Below are positions 26,789 through 35,684 of a stretch of 64,000 bases of DNA, piece after piece; the stretch's first letter is position 1, and every line of letters starts with the position of its first letter. The position numbers and the translations under genes are program-made. This DNA comes from Hymenobacter sp. H14-R3. GTDB lineage: Bacteria; Bacteroidota; Bacteroidia; Cytophagales; Hymenobacteraceae. The DNA lies in contig NZ_JASITD010000004.1 in NCBI RefSeq assembly GCF_030063445.1, forward strand, positions 62,001 to 126,000, in the 5' to 3' direction. Below the pieces are notes generated by a model. That model was given only the letters and a program-made list of their open reading frames with translations, made no database searches and had not been told where the DNA came from.

Positions 26789-27916
26789 ATGCAGACTGAC
26801 TTATTTTTGCCCGTTCTCAATGCCCCCGCGCCGGCCCAGCCGCTGGCACCCGCCGCCGATGCTGCCCGCACTCACGGCGCAAAACTATGGCTGCCCAAGC
26901 GCGTGCTTTTTACGCCCGCCGCCCTCGACGAGCCCTACGGCCAGCAGATGCTGGCCCGCGCCACGGCCCTCAACCTCGACATTGAGCTGCTCAAAAGCAA
27001 CCGCCTCACCGGCCTGCGCGGCGACGACGAGCGCGCCACCTACCGCACCGCCAAAACCACGCTGGCCGTGGTAAATGCGCCCGCCGGGGCGCTGCGCCTG
27101 CAACCCACGCCCCCCTCAGCCGACTACCAGCTCAACCTGGCCGAGGGCTGCCCCGCCCACTGCCAGTACTGCTACCTGGCTGGCAGCCTCAGCGGCCCGC
27201 CCGTGGTGCGCGCCTTCGCCAACCTGCCTAAGCTGCTGGAAAACACCCAGGTATACGAGCAAGCCGGCCGCTTCGTAAGCTTCGAGGCCAGCTGCTACAC
27301 CGACGTTTTGGGCATCGAGCACCTCACCGGGGCGCTCGGCGAGGCCGTAAAATACTTTGCCGGCCGCGAAGGAGCCCGCCTGCGCTTCGTGAGCAAATAT
27401 GACCACGTAGAAACCCTGCTGGGCCTGCCGCACCAGGGCCACACCCGCGCCCGCGCCTCGCTCAATGCCGAGCCACTGGCCCGGCAGCTGGAGGGCGGCA
27501 CAGCCAGCATTGAGGCGCGCATTCAGGGGCTGCGGCGGCTGGCGCTGCCGGTGGCGCAGGGCGGCGGCGGCGGCTACCCGGTGGGCGTGCTGCTAGCCCC
27601 CATTATGCCCATGCCCGACTGGCAGCGGCACTACGGCGAGCTGTTCGACCGCTTGCAGGCGGCCTTCGACTTCGACTGCGACCTTACCGTGGAGTTCGTT
27701 ACCCACCGCTTCACACCCGGCTCGAAGGAGGTGCTGCTGGGCTGGTACCCCAACACGTCGCTCGACCTCGACGAGAGCACCCGCGCCGTGAAGCGCAACA
27801 AGTTTGGCGGCCTCAAGTACGTGTATGACCAGCCCACCATGAAAGAGCTAAAAGCCTGGTTCTATGCCGAGTGGCAGCGCCGCTTCCCCCACGCGCCAGT
27901 GCAGTACTGGACGTAG
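26789..27916 (+). CDS. Spore photoproduct lyase-like radical SAM enzyme
   Basis: 375 residues. The radical-SAM cluster motif is CPAHCQYCYL (Cys121, 125, 128), with the C-x3-C-x2-C spacing and flanks of SplB. FEASCYTDVLGIEHLTG contains Cys169, matching the hydrogen-donor cysteine of known spore photoproduct lyases (their FEAAC segment). EFVTHRFTPGSKEVLLGWYP is the conserved C-terminal part. SplB repairs 5-thyminyl-dihydrothymine. The organism inferred here does not sporulate, so the substrate may be the same lesion formed in dry or condensed DNA, or another photoproduct. The family is firm; the activity is inferred. Confidence 0.88.
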   Translation: MQTDLFLPVLNAPAPAQPLAPAADAARTHGAKLWLPKRVLFTPAALDEPYGQQMLARATALNLDIELLKSNRLTGLRGDDERATYRTAKTTLAVVNAPAGALRLQPTPPSADYQLNLAEGCPAHCQYCYLAGSLSGPPVVRAFANLPKLLENTQVYEQAGRFVSFEASCYTDVLGIEHLTGALGEAVKYFAGREGARLRFVSKYDHVETLLGLPHQGHTRARASLNAEPLARQLEGGTASIEARIQGLRRLALPVAQGGGGGYPVGVLLAPIMPMPDWQRHYGELFDRLQAAFDFDCDLTVEFVTHRFTPGSKEVLLGWYPNTSLDLDESTRAVKRNKFGGLKYVYDQPTMKELKAWFYAEWQRRFPHAPVQYWT

Positions 27917-27951
27917 CCAGTAGCTTCGCGCCGCATTAAAACGTATGTATA

Positions 27952-28488
27952 ATGACAGTGGGCGAGTTTTGGAACGAGCAGGATTTTGCTTACCTGGTAA
28001 CGTATTCTTTCAACCACGGGCCAAAGCTGTTGGCTCTAAAAGAAGCAGCGAAAGCACAATTTTAGTTAATCAGAAAGCAGTTATTAACCTCTTCTTCAAC
28101 TCAGTTGCCAGTATTGAGAGAAAAGCTGCGTTTATTGGAAAGAACGTTTGACCTTGATCTACTGAATTTGACTCAAGAAAATGCTGCTTTCCATATTACT
28201 GCCTCGCCAGTCGCCAGAATTGAAAGAAATAGCGTAGCTGCCCAAGCGTTTGCCGCAATCATGCGCAAGCCAATGGTCAGCCCAATGCCTTTCATGTGCG
28301 GGCCAGTTTATAGAGATGCATTGGCCATTTATGATGCACAACATAACTTATTGAACGTCCTTAATATCTGCTTTGATTGTGACCGATTGGTAACGGCTAC
28401 CGGGAAAGAAATTCAAGCTGATGCTGCTACTTATGAAGCGTTGTGTGACTTTCTGACGCGGCTCGGTCACCCAATCGGTACGCTGTAA
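27952..28488 (+). pseudogene. Hypothetical gene interrupted by an amber codon
   Basis: From the ATG at 27952 the frame encodes 37 residues (MTVGEFWNEQDFAYLVTYSF...) and meets TAG at 28063-28065. The same frame then stays open to 28488 and ends with a well-formed domain, YDAQHNLLNVLNICFDCDRL and ADAATYEALCDFLTRLGHPIG. One lesion explains the break. Alternatively, only the downstream part is made, from a TTG at 28105. I know similar short hypothetical proteins in Hymenobacter but no function. Confidence 0.55.
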
Positions 28489-28505
28489 ATTGCCATGTCG
28501 CTTAC

Positions 28506-28778
28506 TCAACAGCCACTTCGAAAATCGGGATAATCGTCGAAGCCCGGCGCGGCTAGGTCACCAACCCGGATAATATGATCGAGGCGCACTTCTTCGCCCG
28601 AGGTTAGCTGGGCATATTCCACGTGGTCGCGCACGAAGAAGGTTTTGAACACTACCGAACCCTGGCAAAGCTGCCGCAAGTCGTTGAAATACTGCAAGTA
28701 AACTTGCTGCTTGCGGGTGGCAATGGCTTCCAGCTCGTCGTAAAAGCCACAGGCAATGGGTTGATAATCAGTAGCCAT
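28506..28778 (-). CDS. Rho-binding antiterminator (Rof) family protein
   Basis: 90 residues from the ATG at 28778. YQPIACGFYDELEAIATRK matches the Y-PI-C-FYD-LE-A opening of the Rof family. The rest is a small beta barrel ending VRLDHIIRVGDL. Rof binds the Rho factor and can inhibit termination. A longer frame runs upstream but looks like random translation of the intergenic region. Stands alone, convergent with the pseudogene. Confidence 0.85.
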   Translation of the reverse strand: MATDYQPIACGFYDELEAIATRKQQVYLQYFNDLRQLCQGSVVFKTFFVRDHVEYAQLTSGEEVRLDHIIRVGDLAAPGFDDYPDFRSGC

Positions 28779-29109
28779 GAGGGTAGTAAATAGTTGTGAG
28801 GTTGGGCTGATGTGCGGCGCTACCCGGCGAAACAATCGCCTTGGGTAGCCTATAATGGGCCCCGATGGCCCGGTTTTGTTTACGCTATTTGCCCACCGCT
28901 GGCCAGTTTTAGCGTGGTGTTGCGCCTGTTTAGGTCGGGTTGCCCATCTTTTACCCAACTGGTTTTGCTCCCGTTTACCAATTGGGACGTACCTTTAGAG
29001 CACAAAAGGCAAATCGCCACGTTTCAGTACCATTACGTAGCTCACACTACGTTAATAGATAGGTTCGCTGCTGCTTGCTTTATCACAACCCCATTTTTTC
29101 CCTAGCATT

Positions 29110-29301
29110 ATGCAGACAGGAACCGTAAAATTCTTCAACGAAACCAAAGGCTTCGGCTTCATCAAAGTAGACAGCACCGGCGAGGACGTATTCGTTCACG
29201 TAACGGACCTCGTTAACGAGATTCGTGAAAACGACAAAGTGCAGTTTGAAATTGCCCAGGGCAAAAAAGGCCCGAACGCAGTTAAGGTGTCGCTCGTTTA
29301 G
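29110..29301 (+). CDS. Cold-shock protein
   Basis: 63 residues, one cold-shock domain with RNP1 KGFGFIKV and RNP2 DVFVHVTDL. These proteins bind single-stranded RNA and melt secondary structure. A perfect intrinsic terminator follows 20 bp after the stop. The upstream gap of about 330 bp to the Rof start has no gene and probably holds divergent promoters and a long csp leader. Paralogues are common, so no specific Csp letter is given. Confidence 0.95.
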   Translation: MQTGTVKFFNETKGFGFIKVDSTGEDVFVHVTDLVNEIRENDKVQFEIAQGKKGPNAVKVSLV

Positions 29302-29320
29302 TTCGCCACTCCAGCTTAGA

Positions 29321-29356
29321 AAAGCGGCATCCCCCCTGGGATGCCGCTTTTTTTTT
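29321..29356 (+). terminator. Intrinsic terminator after cold-shock gene
   Basis: AAGCGGCATCCC (29322-29333), loop CCCT, GGGATGCCGCTT (29338-29349), followed by a run of T residues to 29356. A perfect stem with a T-tract on the plus strand. Confidence 0.95.
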
Positions 29357-29451
29357 GGCCCTGTCGCGCGGGTAGCGAAAAAAAATAACCCGCTAAAAGG
29401 AGCCGGTAGCCAGTCGCGCCGCATCTTTGCGCCTTCCACTTGCCCTTTGCC

Positions 29452-30264
29452 ATGACCATTCCCATTTATCAAGTCGATGCCTTTGCGCGCCGGCCCTTCA
29501 CCGGCAACCCCGCCGCCGTGTGCCCCCTCGACGAGTGGCTGCCCGCCGAAACCATGCAGCTGATTGCAGCCGAAAACAACTTGGCCGAAACCGCTTTCTT
29601 CGTGCCTCTCAGCGGGGAAGAGGCTGATTTTCACCTGCGCTGGTTCACGCCCACCTTCGAGATTGACCTGTGCGGGCACGCCACGCTGGCCAGTGCCCAC
29701 GTGCTGTGGAACGAGCGCGGCTATGCCAAAGACAAGGTTACGTTCCAGAGCAAAAGCGGCCTGCTGCACGTGCGCCGCGAAGCCGACGGCAAGCTGGTGC
29801 TGGACTTTCCGAGCCGCCCGCCCCAGCCGCTGGCTCCCAGTGAGCACCCGGCGGTGCTTATGCGCTCGCTAGGGCCCGGGGCAGCTACGCCGCTGGCCGT
29901 GCTGGCCTCCCGCGATTTGGTGGTTGAGTTTGCCCACGCCGACGAGGTGCTGGCCCTGAAGCCCGATTTCGTGGCGCTCATCGACCTGGGCTACCTCGGC
30001 CTCATTACCACCGCGCCGGGCAGCGGCGACGTCGATTTTGTGTCGCGCTTTTTTGCGCCCGAGGTGGGCGTGCCCGAAGACCCGGTTACTGGCTCAGCGC
30101 ATAGCACGCTCATCCCGTTCTGGGCCGCGAAGCTGGGCAAAACCGAGCTGTTTGCCCGCCAGGAATCGGCGCGGGGCGGCGAGCTGTGGTGCCGCCTACG
30201 CGATGGCCGCGTGGATATTGGCGGCTACGCCGTCACGTTTTTGCGCGGCGACGTGCAGCTGTAG
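29452..30264 (+). CDS. PhzF-family isomerase
   Basis: 270 residues from the ATG at 29452 (MTIPIYQVDAFARRPFTGNP). NNLAETAFFVP carries the catalytic Glu of the PhzF/diaminopimelate-epimerase fold. LRWFTPTFEIDLCGHATLASAH and GVPEDPVTGSAHSTLIPFW are the two paired motifs around the active site. Housekeeping members of this family have poorly known substrates; phenazine synthesis is not implied, because no other phz gene is present. A terminator follows. Confidence 0.9.
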   Translation: MTIPIYQVDAFARRPFTGNPAAVCPLDEWLPAETMQLIAAENNLAETAFFVPLSGEEADFHLRWFTPTFEIDLCGHATLASAHVLWNERGYAKDKVTFQSKSGLLHVRREADGKLVLDFPSRPPQPLAPSEHPAVLMRSLGPGAATPLAVLASRDLVVEFAHADEVLALKPDFVALIDLGYLGLITTAPGSGDVDFVSRFFAPEVGVPEDPVTGSAHSTLIPFWAAKLGKTELFARQESARGGELWCRLRDGRVDIGGYAVTFLRGDVQL

Positions 30265-30283
30265 CTAAGCCGAATGAACATCA

Positions 30284-30318
30284 AAAAAACACCCGGCGCA
30301 ACGCGTCGGGCGTTTTTT
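30284..30318. terminator. Bidirectional terminator between PhzF and GH5 genes
   Basis: The stem of 30284-30299 with 30303-30318 has A-run and T-run ends and two G-T pairs. It lies between two convergent genes. Confidence 0.85.
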
Positions 30319-30366
30319 AGCCTGTGCAGGGGCGTGGGCCTTGGTTAGCCGGCGCCCATATCCCTT

Positions 30367-31326
30367 CTACAACAGGTTATACACCTGGCTGAAGTACGAG
30401 CTGAGCGTGAAGGAAGTGGCGCTGCCGTTGGAGGCCCACGAAGGGTTTACCATGTTCATGCCGCCGCCGTCGCCGTTCCAGCACCAGCCCAGCACGGTCC
30501 AGCCCTTGCCTTTGGCGTGGTTGACCACATCTTGCCAATAAACGGGGCCGGCCGGCGTATTGCCAAACTCGCCGATGATGCAGGGCCGCCCAGCCGAGGC
30601 CAGGTCGTCGAGGTCGGCGTTTTGCAGGCTGTGGTTCTTGCCCTGGTTGTAGCCGTTGGGGTACACGTGCACCGACAAGATGATGTTGGTATCGTTGATT
30701 TTGGTGCCGCTGGTGCCCTTTACAGCGGCGGCCGCCGTGGCCGTTTCCTGGCCATAGCCGGCGCAGTCGATGATAATGGGCCCGCCATACACCTGCCGCA
30801 CCGAGCTGATGGCCGTGTTGTAGGCTGCCGCGTAGGCATTGGCCGAGATGTTGTGGCTGCCCCACTCGTTCATCAGGTTGATGGTGAAGCCGCCGCCGAG
30901 CGTGTTGTAGTTGGCTTTCCACCAGTTGCCGGCCGCCGTTAGTTCGGCCGTGTTGTCGGAGCCCAGCACCGACGACTTGTGGTAGGTGGCAATTACGGCG
31001 TAGCCATTGGCCTTGGCCTGCGAAATCCAGCTTTTGGCCTGCGTCACGTAGCCGGGCTCAATCTCGATGCGCACCGTTTTGATTTTGGTTTGCTGCTTCA
31101 TTAGCGCCCAGCCGAAGTTGGGGTTGCCCCCGTTGTAGTACGACGGCTGCAAATTGACGCCGTTGCCGAGGTTCGCCGTGAGGTCGGCCGTGGTGGGGGC
31201 GGCGGCCTGGGGGGCCGGGGCTACCTCGTGGGAGGCGCAGCCACCGAGCAGGGCACTGGCCCCTAGGAGCAGGCCGGCCAGGCGGGCCGGGCGGGGAGTG
31301 GAGGAAAAGGTGGGAAAAAGACCCAT
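30367..31326 (-). CDS. GH5-family endo-glycanase lipoprotein
   Basis: 319 residues from the ATG at 31326. The signal ends in LLGGC with Cys30 as the lipidated residue; the longer upstream frame would spoil it. The TIM barrel shows INLMNEWGSH (general acid Glu after Asn) and IIGEFGNTP (nucleophile Glu), the paired Glu of clan GH-A. The overall spacing is closest to GH5 mannanase/cellulase types such as GH5_8. It would hydrolyse beta-mannan or beta-glucan at the cell surface. Substrate specificity cannot be settled by eye. Confidence 0.85.
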   Translation of the reverse strand: MGLFPTFSSTPRPARLAGLLLGASALLGGCASHEVAPAPQAAAPTTADLTANLGNGVNLQPSYYNGGNPNFGWALMKQQTKIKTVRIEIEPGYVTQAKSWISQAKANGYAVIATYHKSSVLGSDNTAELTAAGNWWKANYNTLGGGFTINLMNEWGSHNISANAYAAAYNTAISSVRQVYGGPIIIDCAGYGQETATAAAAVKGTSGTKINDTNIILSVHVYPNGYNQGKNHSLQNADLDDLASAGRPCIIGEFGNTPAGPVYWQDVVNHAKGKGWTVLGWCWNGDGGGMNMVNPSWASNGSATSFTLSSYFSQVYNLL

Positions 31327-31574
31327 GTGAAAAAGGAAAAAAGGGTGGGAAAAGAGAAACTTTGCGGCTGCAAGGTATAATCTACCAAAACTCCTTATGT
31401 AATAGGCTTTTACCATTTAATAACCTGTAAAAACAGGCGCGCCAAAGGGCAGCGCCGGGCCTGGTGCGCCCTGGGCTGTTTAGGACAATTCTACTTCTTT
31501 ATCCGCGGGCGATAAGCCCGCTGCTAGTAGCTTGCAACTTCGTTTCCACAAGCCTTGCTCTGCCTCTACCAGCT

Positions 31575-32312
31575 ATGACGACTACTGCTACCAATCGCCT
31601 CGCCTGTATTATCGTCGATGATAATGAAATTAACCGGCTGACGCTGGAACACCTCGTGGACCTCACGCCCGAGCTGGAGCTGGTGGCGTCGCTGCCGGGT
31701 GGCCTCGAAGCCCTGAATTTTTTTCGCAATGGCGGGCAGTGCGGCCTGGTTTTGCTCGACGTAGAAATGCCCACCATCACGGGCCTGGAGCTAACCAAAC
31801 TGCTGCCCAAGCCCGCCCCCGCCATTGTGCTGGTAACCACGCACCGCGATTTTGCCGTGGCGGCCTTTGAGCTGCAAGTAGTTGACTACCTGGTAAAGCC
31901 AGTGGAGTTTGTTCGCTTCAGCCAGGCGATAGCGAAGGTGCTGGCCCTGCGTCCGCCCGCCCCAGTAACCCCGCCCCCCGCCCCCAAGGCGGTCGAAGCG
32001 GCCAACGACTTATTCGTGAAAGTCGGGACCAAAACTATCAAAGTCAACTTCGCCGAAGTGCTCTATATCGAGGCCTTATCTACCTACTCGGTGCTGGTAA
32101 CGGCTACCCAAAAGCATATTGTGTACCTCACCCTCAAGGCGCTGAGCGAGCGGCTGCCCTTTGCCCATTTTGTGCGGGTGCACCGTTCCTACATCGTTAA
32201 TGTGCGCCGCATCGAGGCCATTGAGGACAACATGATTAAGCTCGGCACCCACGAGGTGCCGGTTGGCAAGTCTTACCAGGAAGAGTTTATCCGCCACCTG
32301 AGAAATTTGTAA
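31575..32312 (+). CDS. LytTR-family response regulator
   Basis: 245 residues from the ATG at 31575. The receiver domain has CIIVDDNEIN and the phospho-acceptor Asp62 (VLLDVEMP), with the switch Lys in YLVKPVEF. A Pro-rich linker leads to a LytTR DNA-binding domain (about residues 145-245: KTIKVNFAEVLYIEAL, FVRVHRSYIVNV). Such regulators bind paired direct repeats upstream of their targets. No sensor gene of the LytS/YehU type is adjacent; the hybrid kinase on the opposite strand could be a partner but has its own receiver and HPt. Confidence 0.93.
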   Translation: MTTTATNRLACIIVDDNEINRLTLEHLVDLTPELELVASLPGGLEALNFFRNGGQCGLVLLDVEMPTITGLELTKLLPKPAPAIVLVTTHRDFAVAAFELQVVDYLVKPVEFVRFSQAIAKVLALRPPAPVTPPPAPKAVEAANDLFVKVGTKTIKVNFAEVLYIEALSTYSVLVTATQKHIVYLTLKALSERLPFAHFVRVHRSYIVNVRRIEAIEDNMIKLGTHEVPVGKSYQEEFIRHLRNL

Positions 32313-32334
32313 GTGGTTGGCAATGGGTAGTGGA

Positions 32335-32431
32335 ACGTCATGCTGAACGCAGTAAAGCAGCTCGCGGGCAGCAGTAAAATTAATTCCTGCAACGATGCGA
32401 ACGAGATACTTCACCGCGTTCAGCATGACGT
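32335..32431. repeat. REP-like palindrome related to 15531-15626
   Basis: Arms 32335-32357 and 32409-32431 pair over 23 bp with two mismatches and share ACGTCATGCTGA ends with the palindrome at 15531. It lies between two convergent genes and may assist termination. Confidence 0.75.
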
Positions 32432-32460
32432 CTCTTTATTCCATTACACATTACCCACTG

Positions 32461-35076
32461 CTAAGCCGGTAGTTCGCGGGGGAGTTCGGTGAGCACACGC
32501 TGCACCTGGGCGGCGAGCTGAGCGGCGGCGGTGGGTAGGCGTGAGTAGTCGGCCACGGCAGCGGTTTCGAGCTGCCGCACGGCATCGGCCACGTAGTGCA
32601 CGCCTACCGATTCGAGGCTGGGCTTGATGTGATGGGTGATTTTGGCGGCCTCGTCCCAATTGCCGGCGGCGGCGGCGGCGCGCAGCTGGTTCAGGCTTTC
32701 GGGGATGTTGCGCAAAAACGAGTCAATTATTTTCAGCACAAATTCCTCGCGGCCCCGCGCCAGCGCCCGCAGGCGGGTGAGGTCGTAGGCGGCCGCGGTG
32801 GCCGGGTCGGGCAGCAGTTGCACCAGGGTTTGGTACACTTGCTCTTCCTCGAAGGGCTTGGCCAGGCAGGCGTTCATGCCGGCGGCCAGGTAGCGGTCGC
32901 GGTCGGCCCGAAATGCATTGGCCGTGAGGGCGATAATGGGTAGGTTGGCCCGGGCGGGGTCGGGCAGCGCCCGAATGGCCGTCGTGGCATCGAGGCCATT
33001 GAGGCCGGGCAGCTGAATGTCCATCAGCACCACATCGTAGGGCAGGGCCGCGTCGCGCACCCGGTGCACGCCGGCCAGGCCATCCTCGGCTTCGTCCACC
33101 ACCGCGCCCCAGCCCTCAAACAGCAGGCGGGCCACGGTGCGGTTTATTTCATTGTCCTCTACCACCAGCAGCCGGCGGCCGTGCAGGGCCCCGGTATCGT
33201 AGGCGTCGGTGGGGTGCCCGGCACCCAGCGGCGCATCTGCTTTGGGCAAGGTGAGGGTGAAGCCGAAGGTGCTGCCCACGCCCAACTCGCTGCTGATGGT
33301 GAGCTGCCCACCCAGCTGCTCTACCAGCGCCCGCGAAATGCTTAGGCCCAGGCCCGTGCCGCCAAAGCGCCGGGTGGTGTCAGAGTAGGCCTGGGTGAAG
33401 CCCTCAAAAATCATCTCCTGCTTGTCGGGGGTAATGCCGATGCCGGTATCTTCTACCGTGAAGCGCACGGTGAGGTCGGTAGCCGTTTCGGCCAGCTGCT
33501 CGCCAATAACGATGATGCGTCCGCCCGGCTCGGTAAATTTTATCGCATTGGCTACCAGGTTAATAAGAATCTGATTGAGGCGGTGCGGGTCGCCCAGCAC
33601 CCAGGGGTAGGCGCAGGTGGTGCGCAGCGGCGTGCCGGCAAAGTGCAGGCCTTTTTCCTGCGCCTGGGTGGCTAACGGCCGAATAGCCTCGCCCATCGAG
33701 TCGCAGAGGTTGAAGAGCACAGCCTCCATCTCCAACTTGCCCGAGGTAATCTTGGCCATGTCGAGCACGTCGTTGATGACGTGCAGCAGGTGTTGCCCCG
33801 CGTGCCGGATGGTGCGCACAAAGTCCTGCTGGCGGGCGTTGAGCGTGGTTTTGCCCAGCTGGCTGGCCATGCCCAGCACCCCATTGAGGGGCGTGCGAAT
33901 TTCGTGGCTCACGTTGGCCAGAAAGTTTTCGCGGGCCAGCACGGCGGCCTCGGCGGCGGTTTTGGCCCGGCGCAGCTCCTGCTCGGCCTGAATGCGCTCG
34001 GTAATATCCTGGCCGTACCCAATAACGTAGGGCGGCTGGCCAGCTTCGCGCACCAAGTGGTTGTCGTAGAGCAAGTAGCGCGGACCGTTGGGGATATCAA
34101 TGGCCAATACCCCGCGCTGATTATCGGTGGTGTCGAACTGTTGCAAGTACTTCTGCACCCTGGCTTGGTGCGCGGGGGGCACCAGCTCGTGCAGCTGGCA
34201 GCCGGGCTCCAAGGGGAAAGCGCGTTGCAATAGACTGGTAGCCATGGGGTTGGCCGTGAGTACGTTGCCCTGCAAGTCGTGGGTGCAGATGAGCGCCTGC
34301 GAGTGCGTCATCAGGTCGCGGTACTGCTTTTCGCGCTCGGCCAGGGCTTGGCCAGCCAGCTTTTTATCGGTAATGTCGGTGCTTACGCCTAGTACCTGGC
34401 GGGTGCCATCGGGCCGCAGCAGCGGGCGCTTGATGGTGTAGAGGTAGCGCGTTTCGCCCGAGTTCAGGGTTATTTGTTGCTCGTAGCCCATCTGCTCGCC
34501 GCTGGCCATTACCTGCGCGTGCGTGGCGCGGTACGAGTCTACTTCGGCGGCCTGGCCCGTGGTGGGTTCGGGGCTACGGGCTCCGTGCAAGTGGGTGGCC
34601 TGGCTGCTGAGTTCGGCGGCCACCCGGTTTTGAAAGATAAGCTCGCCCTCCGTATCGCGCACAAAGATGGAGCTGGGAATGGTATCCAGAATATTGTTAA
34701 TAAATATCTGTTGCTCAGCTAGTTCTTGCTCGGCCTTGACGCGAGCCGTAGTTTCGGCCAGGTAGAGGGTAATACTACCCTCGGGGGGGGAGATGGCCGC
34801 CTTTTGCAGCAAAAAATACCGTTTACCCACGCGTATTTCGGCGGCGTGGTCGTGGGTGAGCACCGCCGCCCGCAGCTGCTGGCGCACCCACACCTGCTCG
34901 GCCCGGCTCAGGCCCTGGCGCAGAGCCAGGGCGGCGGGGTTGGCATACAGCTGCCGGCCCGTGCTGTCGAGGCGCACGATGGGATTGGGGTTTTGCTCCG
35001 ACAAGCTGGCTAGCGCCTGAATTTCGGCCAGAAGCAAGGGCGTAAGCTCGGCGGCTGGGGCGGGTTGGGAAGGCAT
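32461..35076 (-). CDS. Hybrid histidine kinase with PAS, REC and HPt
   Basis: 871 residues from the ATG at 35076; a 38-residue upstream extension is unlikely. Three PAS-like domains (roughly residues 10-100, 120-240, 250-370; QVLGVSTDITDKK and YVIGYGQDITERIQ end two of them) are followed by HisKA (NVSHEIRTPLNGVLG, His near 391). Next come HATPase (NLVANAIKFT, GTGLGLSIS), a receiver (VVLMDIQLPGLNG, Asp near 685) and an HPt domain (ITHHIKPSLES, His near 815). No transmembrane segment is seen, so it is a cytoplasmic phosphorelay sensor like BarA/ArcB types. The final response regulator is not obvious locally. Confidence 0.93.
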   Translation of the reverse strand: MPSQPAPAAELTPLLLAEIQALASLSEQNPNPIVRLDSTGRQLYANPAALALRQGLSRAEQVWVRQQLRAAVLTHDHAAEIRVGKRYFLLQKAAISPPEGSITLYLAETTARVKAEQELAEQQIFINNILDTIPSSIFVRDTEGELIFQNRVAAELSSQATHLHGARSPEPTTGQAAEVDSYRATHAQVMASGEQMGYEQQITLNSGETRYLYTIKRPLLRPDGTRQVLGVSTDITDKKLAGQALAEREKQYRDLMTHSQALICTHDLQGNVLTANPMATSLLQRAFPLEPGCQLHELVPPAHQARVQKYLQQFDTTDNQRGVLAIDIPNGPRYLLYDNHLVREAGQPPYVIGYGQDITERIQAEQELRRAKTAAEAAVLARENFLANVSHEIRTPLNGVLGMASQLGKTTLNARQQDFVRTIRHAGQHLLHVINDVLDMAKITSGKLEMEAVLFNLCDSMGEAIRPLATQAQEKGLHFAGTPLRTTCAYPWVLGDPHRLNQILINLVANAIKFTEPGGRIIVIGEQLAETATDLTVRFTVEDTGIGITPDKQEMIFEGFTQAYSDTTRRFGGTGLGLSISRALVEQLGGQLTISSELGVGSTFGFTLTLPKADAPLGAGHPTDAYDTGALHGRRLLVVEDNEINRTVARLLFEGWGAVVDEAEDGLAGVHRVRDAALPYDVVLMDIQLPGLNGLDATTAIRALPDPARANLPIIALTANAFRADRDRYLAAGMNACLAKPFEEEQVYQTLVQLLPDPATAAAYDLTRLRALARGREEFVLKIIDSFLRNIPESLNQLRAAAAAGNWDEAAKITHHIKPSLESVGVHYVADAVRQLETAAVADYSRLPTAAAQLAAQVQRVLTELPRELPA

Positions 35077-35246
35077 AAGGGCGAGGAAGCGACAGGGCTG
35101 GCGAAGCGAATAGCAGCGAAAATAACGTAGGCAACCGGAAAAACGGGGTGCCTGGCCGCCGGCCTCCTGAGCCAACCGAGCTTGGCTCACGCAGTAAAGG
35201 CTTTCTGACCGCTAAAAAAAGGTCTCAGGACTTACGAAAAGAACTG

Positions 35247-35435
35247 TTTTTTAGCCCCGGCGGCGGTCGTACCCGGTAGGGCGATAGGTCACTGGTAACT
35301 ACCTGTGCGAGAAGCAACAAAGCCCCGGCGGGGTAGCACGCGTCCCGCGCAGTATGCAAGTGTCTCCCCTACGGGGCTTTGGTTCTGCTTTCCAGAGCCT
35401 TGTTGTTGATGTATTACCCCGCCGGGGCTAAAAAA
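35247..35435. repeat. Nested palindromes in a 490-bp gap
   Basis: The gap 35191-35684 has no gene. Perfect 17-bp outer arms occur at 35247-35263 and 35419-35435 (TAGCCCCGGCGG core). Inside, the AAAGCCCCGGCGGGGTA segment near 35319 is another copy of the same core, and CTACGGGGCTTT near 35369 is inverted relative to it. Several alternative hairpins are therefore possible. It looks like stacked REP-type elements. Confidence 0.65.
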
Positions 35436-35625
35436 GGGTCTTCTGCGTAAGCAGTAGGTCTTTGAAACTAGTAAACTCAGCTATCACAAGTAATTAGTGG
35501 CTTGGTACAGTGAGCACTAGCTGACCCAAACAACCGGGCAGTGCTACCCGGCTGCTGCCTGGCCCCACGTGCTCGGCTTGCAGGCGTATGCGTGGCGTGC
35601 ACGCATGGGCGGCAAAGCGGACATA

Positions 35626-35660
35626 AAAAAACCTCTCCCAAGTACTGAGAAGAGGTTTTG
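35626..35660 (-). terminator. Terminator of the CarboxypepD_reg-like gene
   Basis: On the minus strand AAAACCTCT and AGAGGTTTT flank a loop and a T-run follows. It lies 25 bp downstream of the stop at 35685. Confidence 0.85.
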
Positions 35661-35684
35661 AAAAGGAAATTCTGGACCCGGTAA

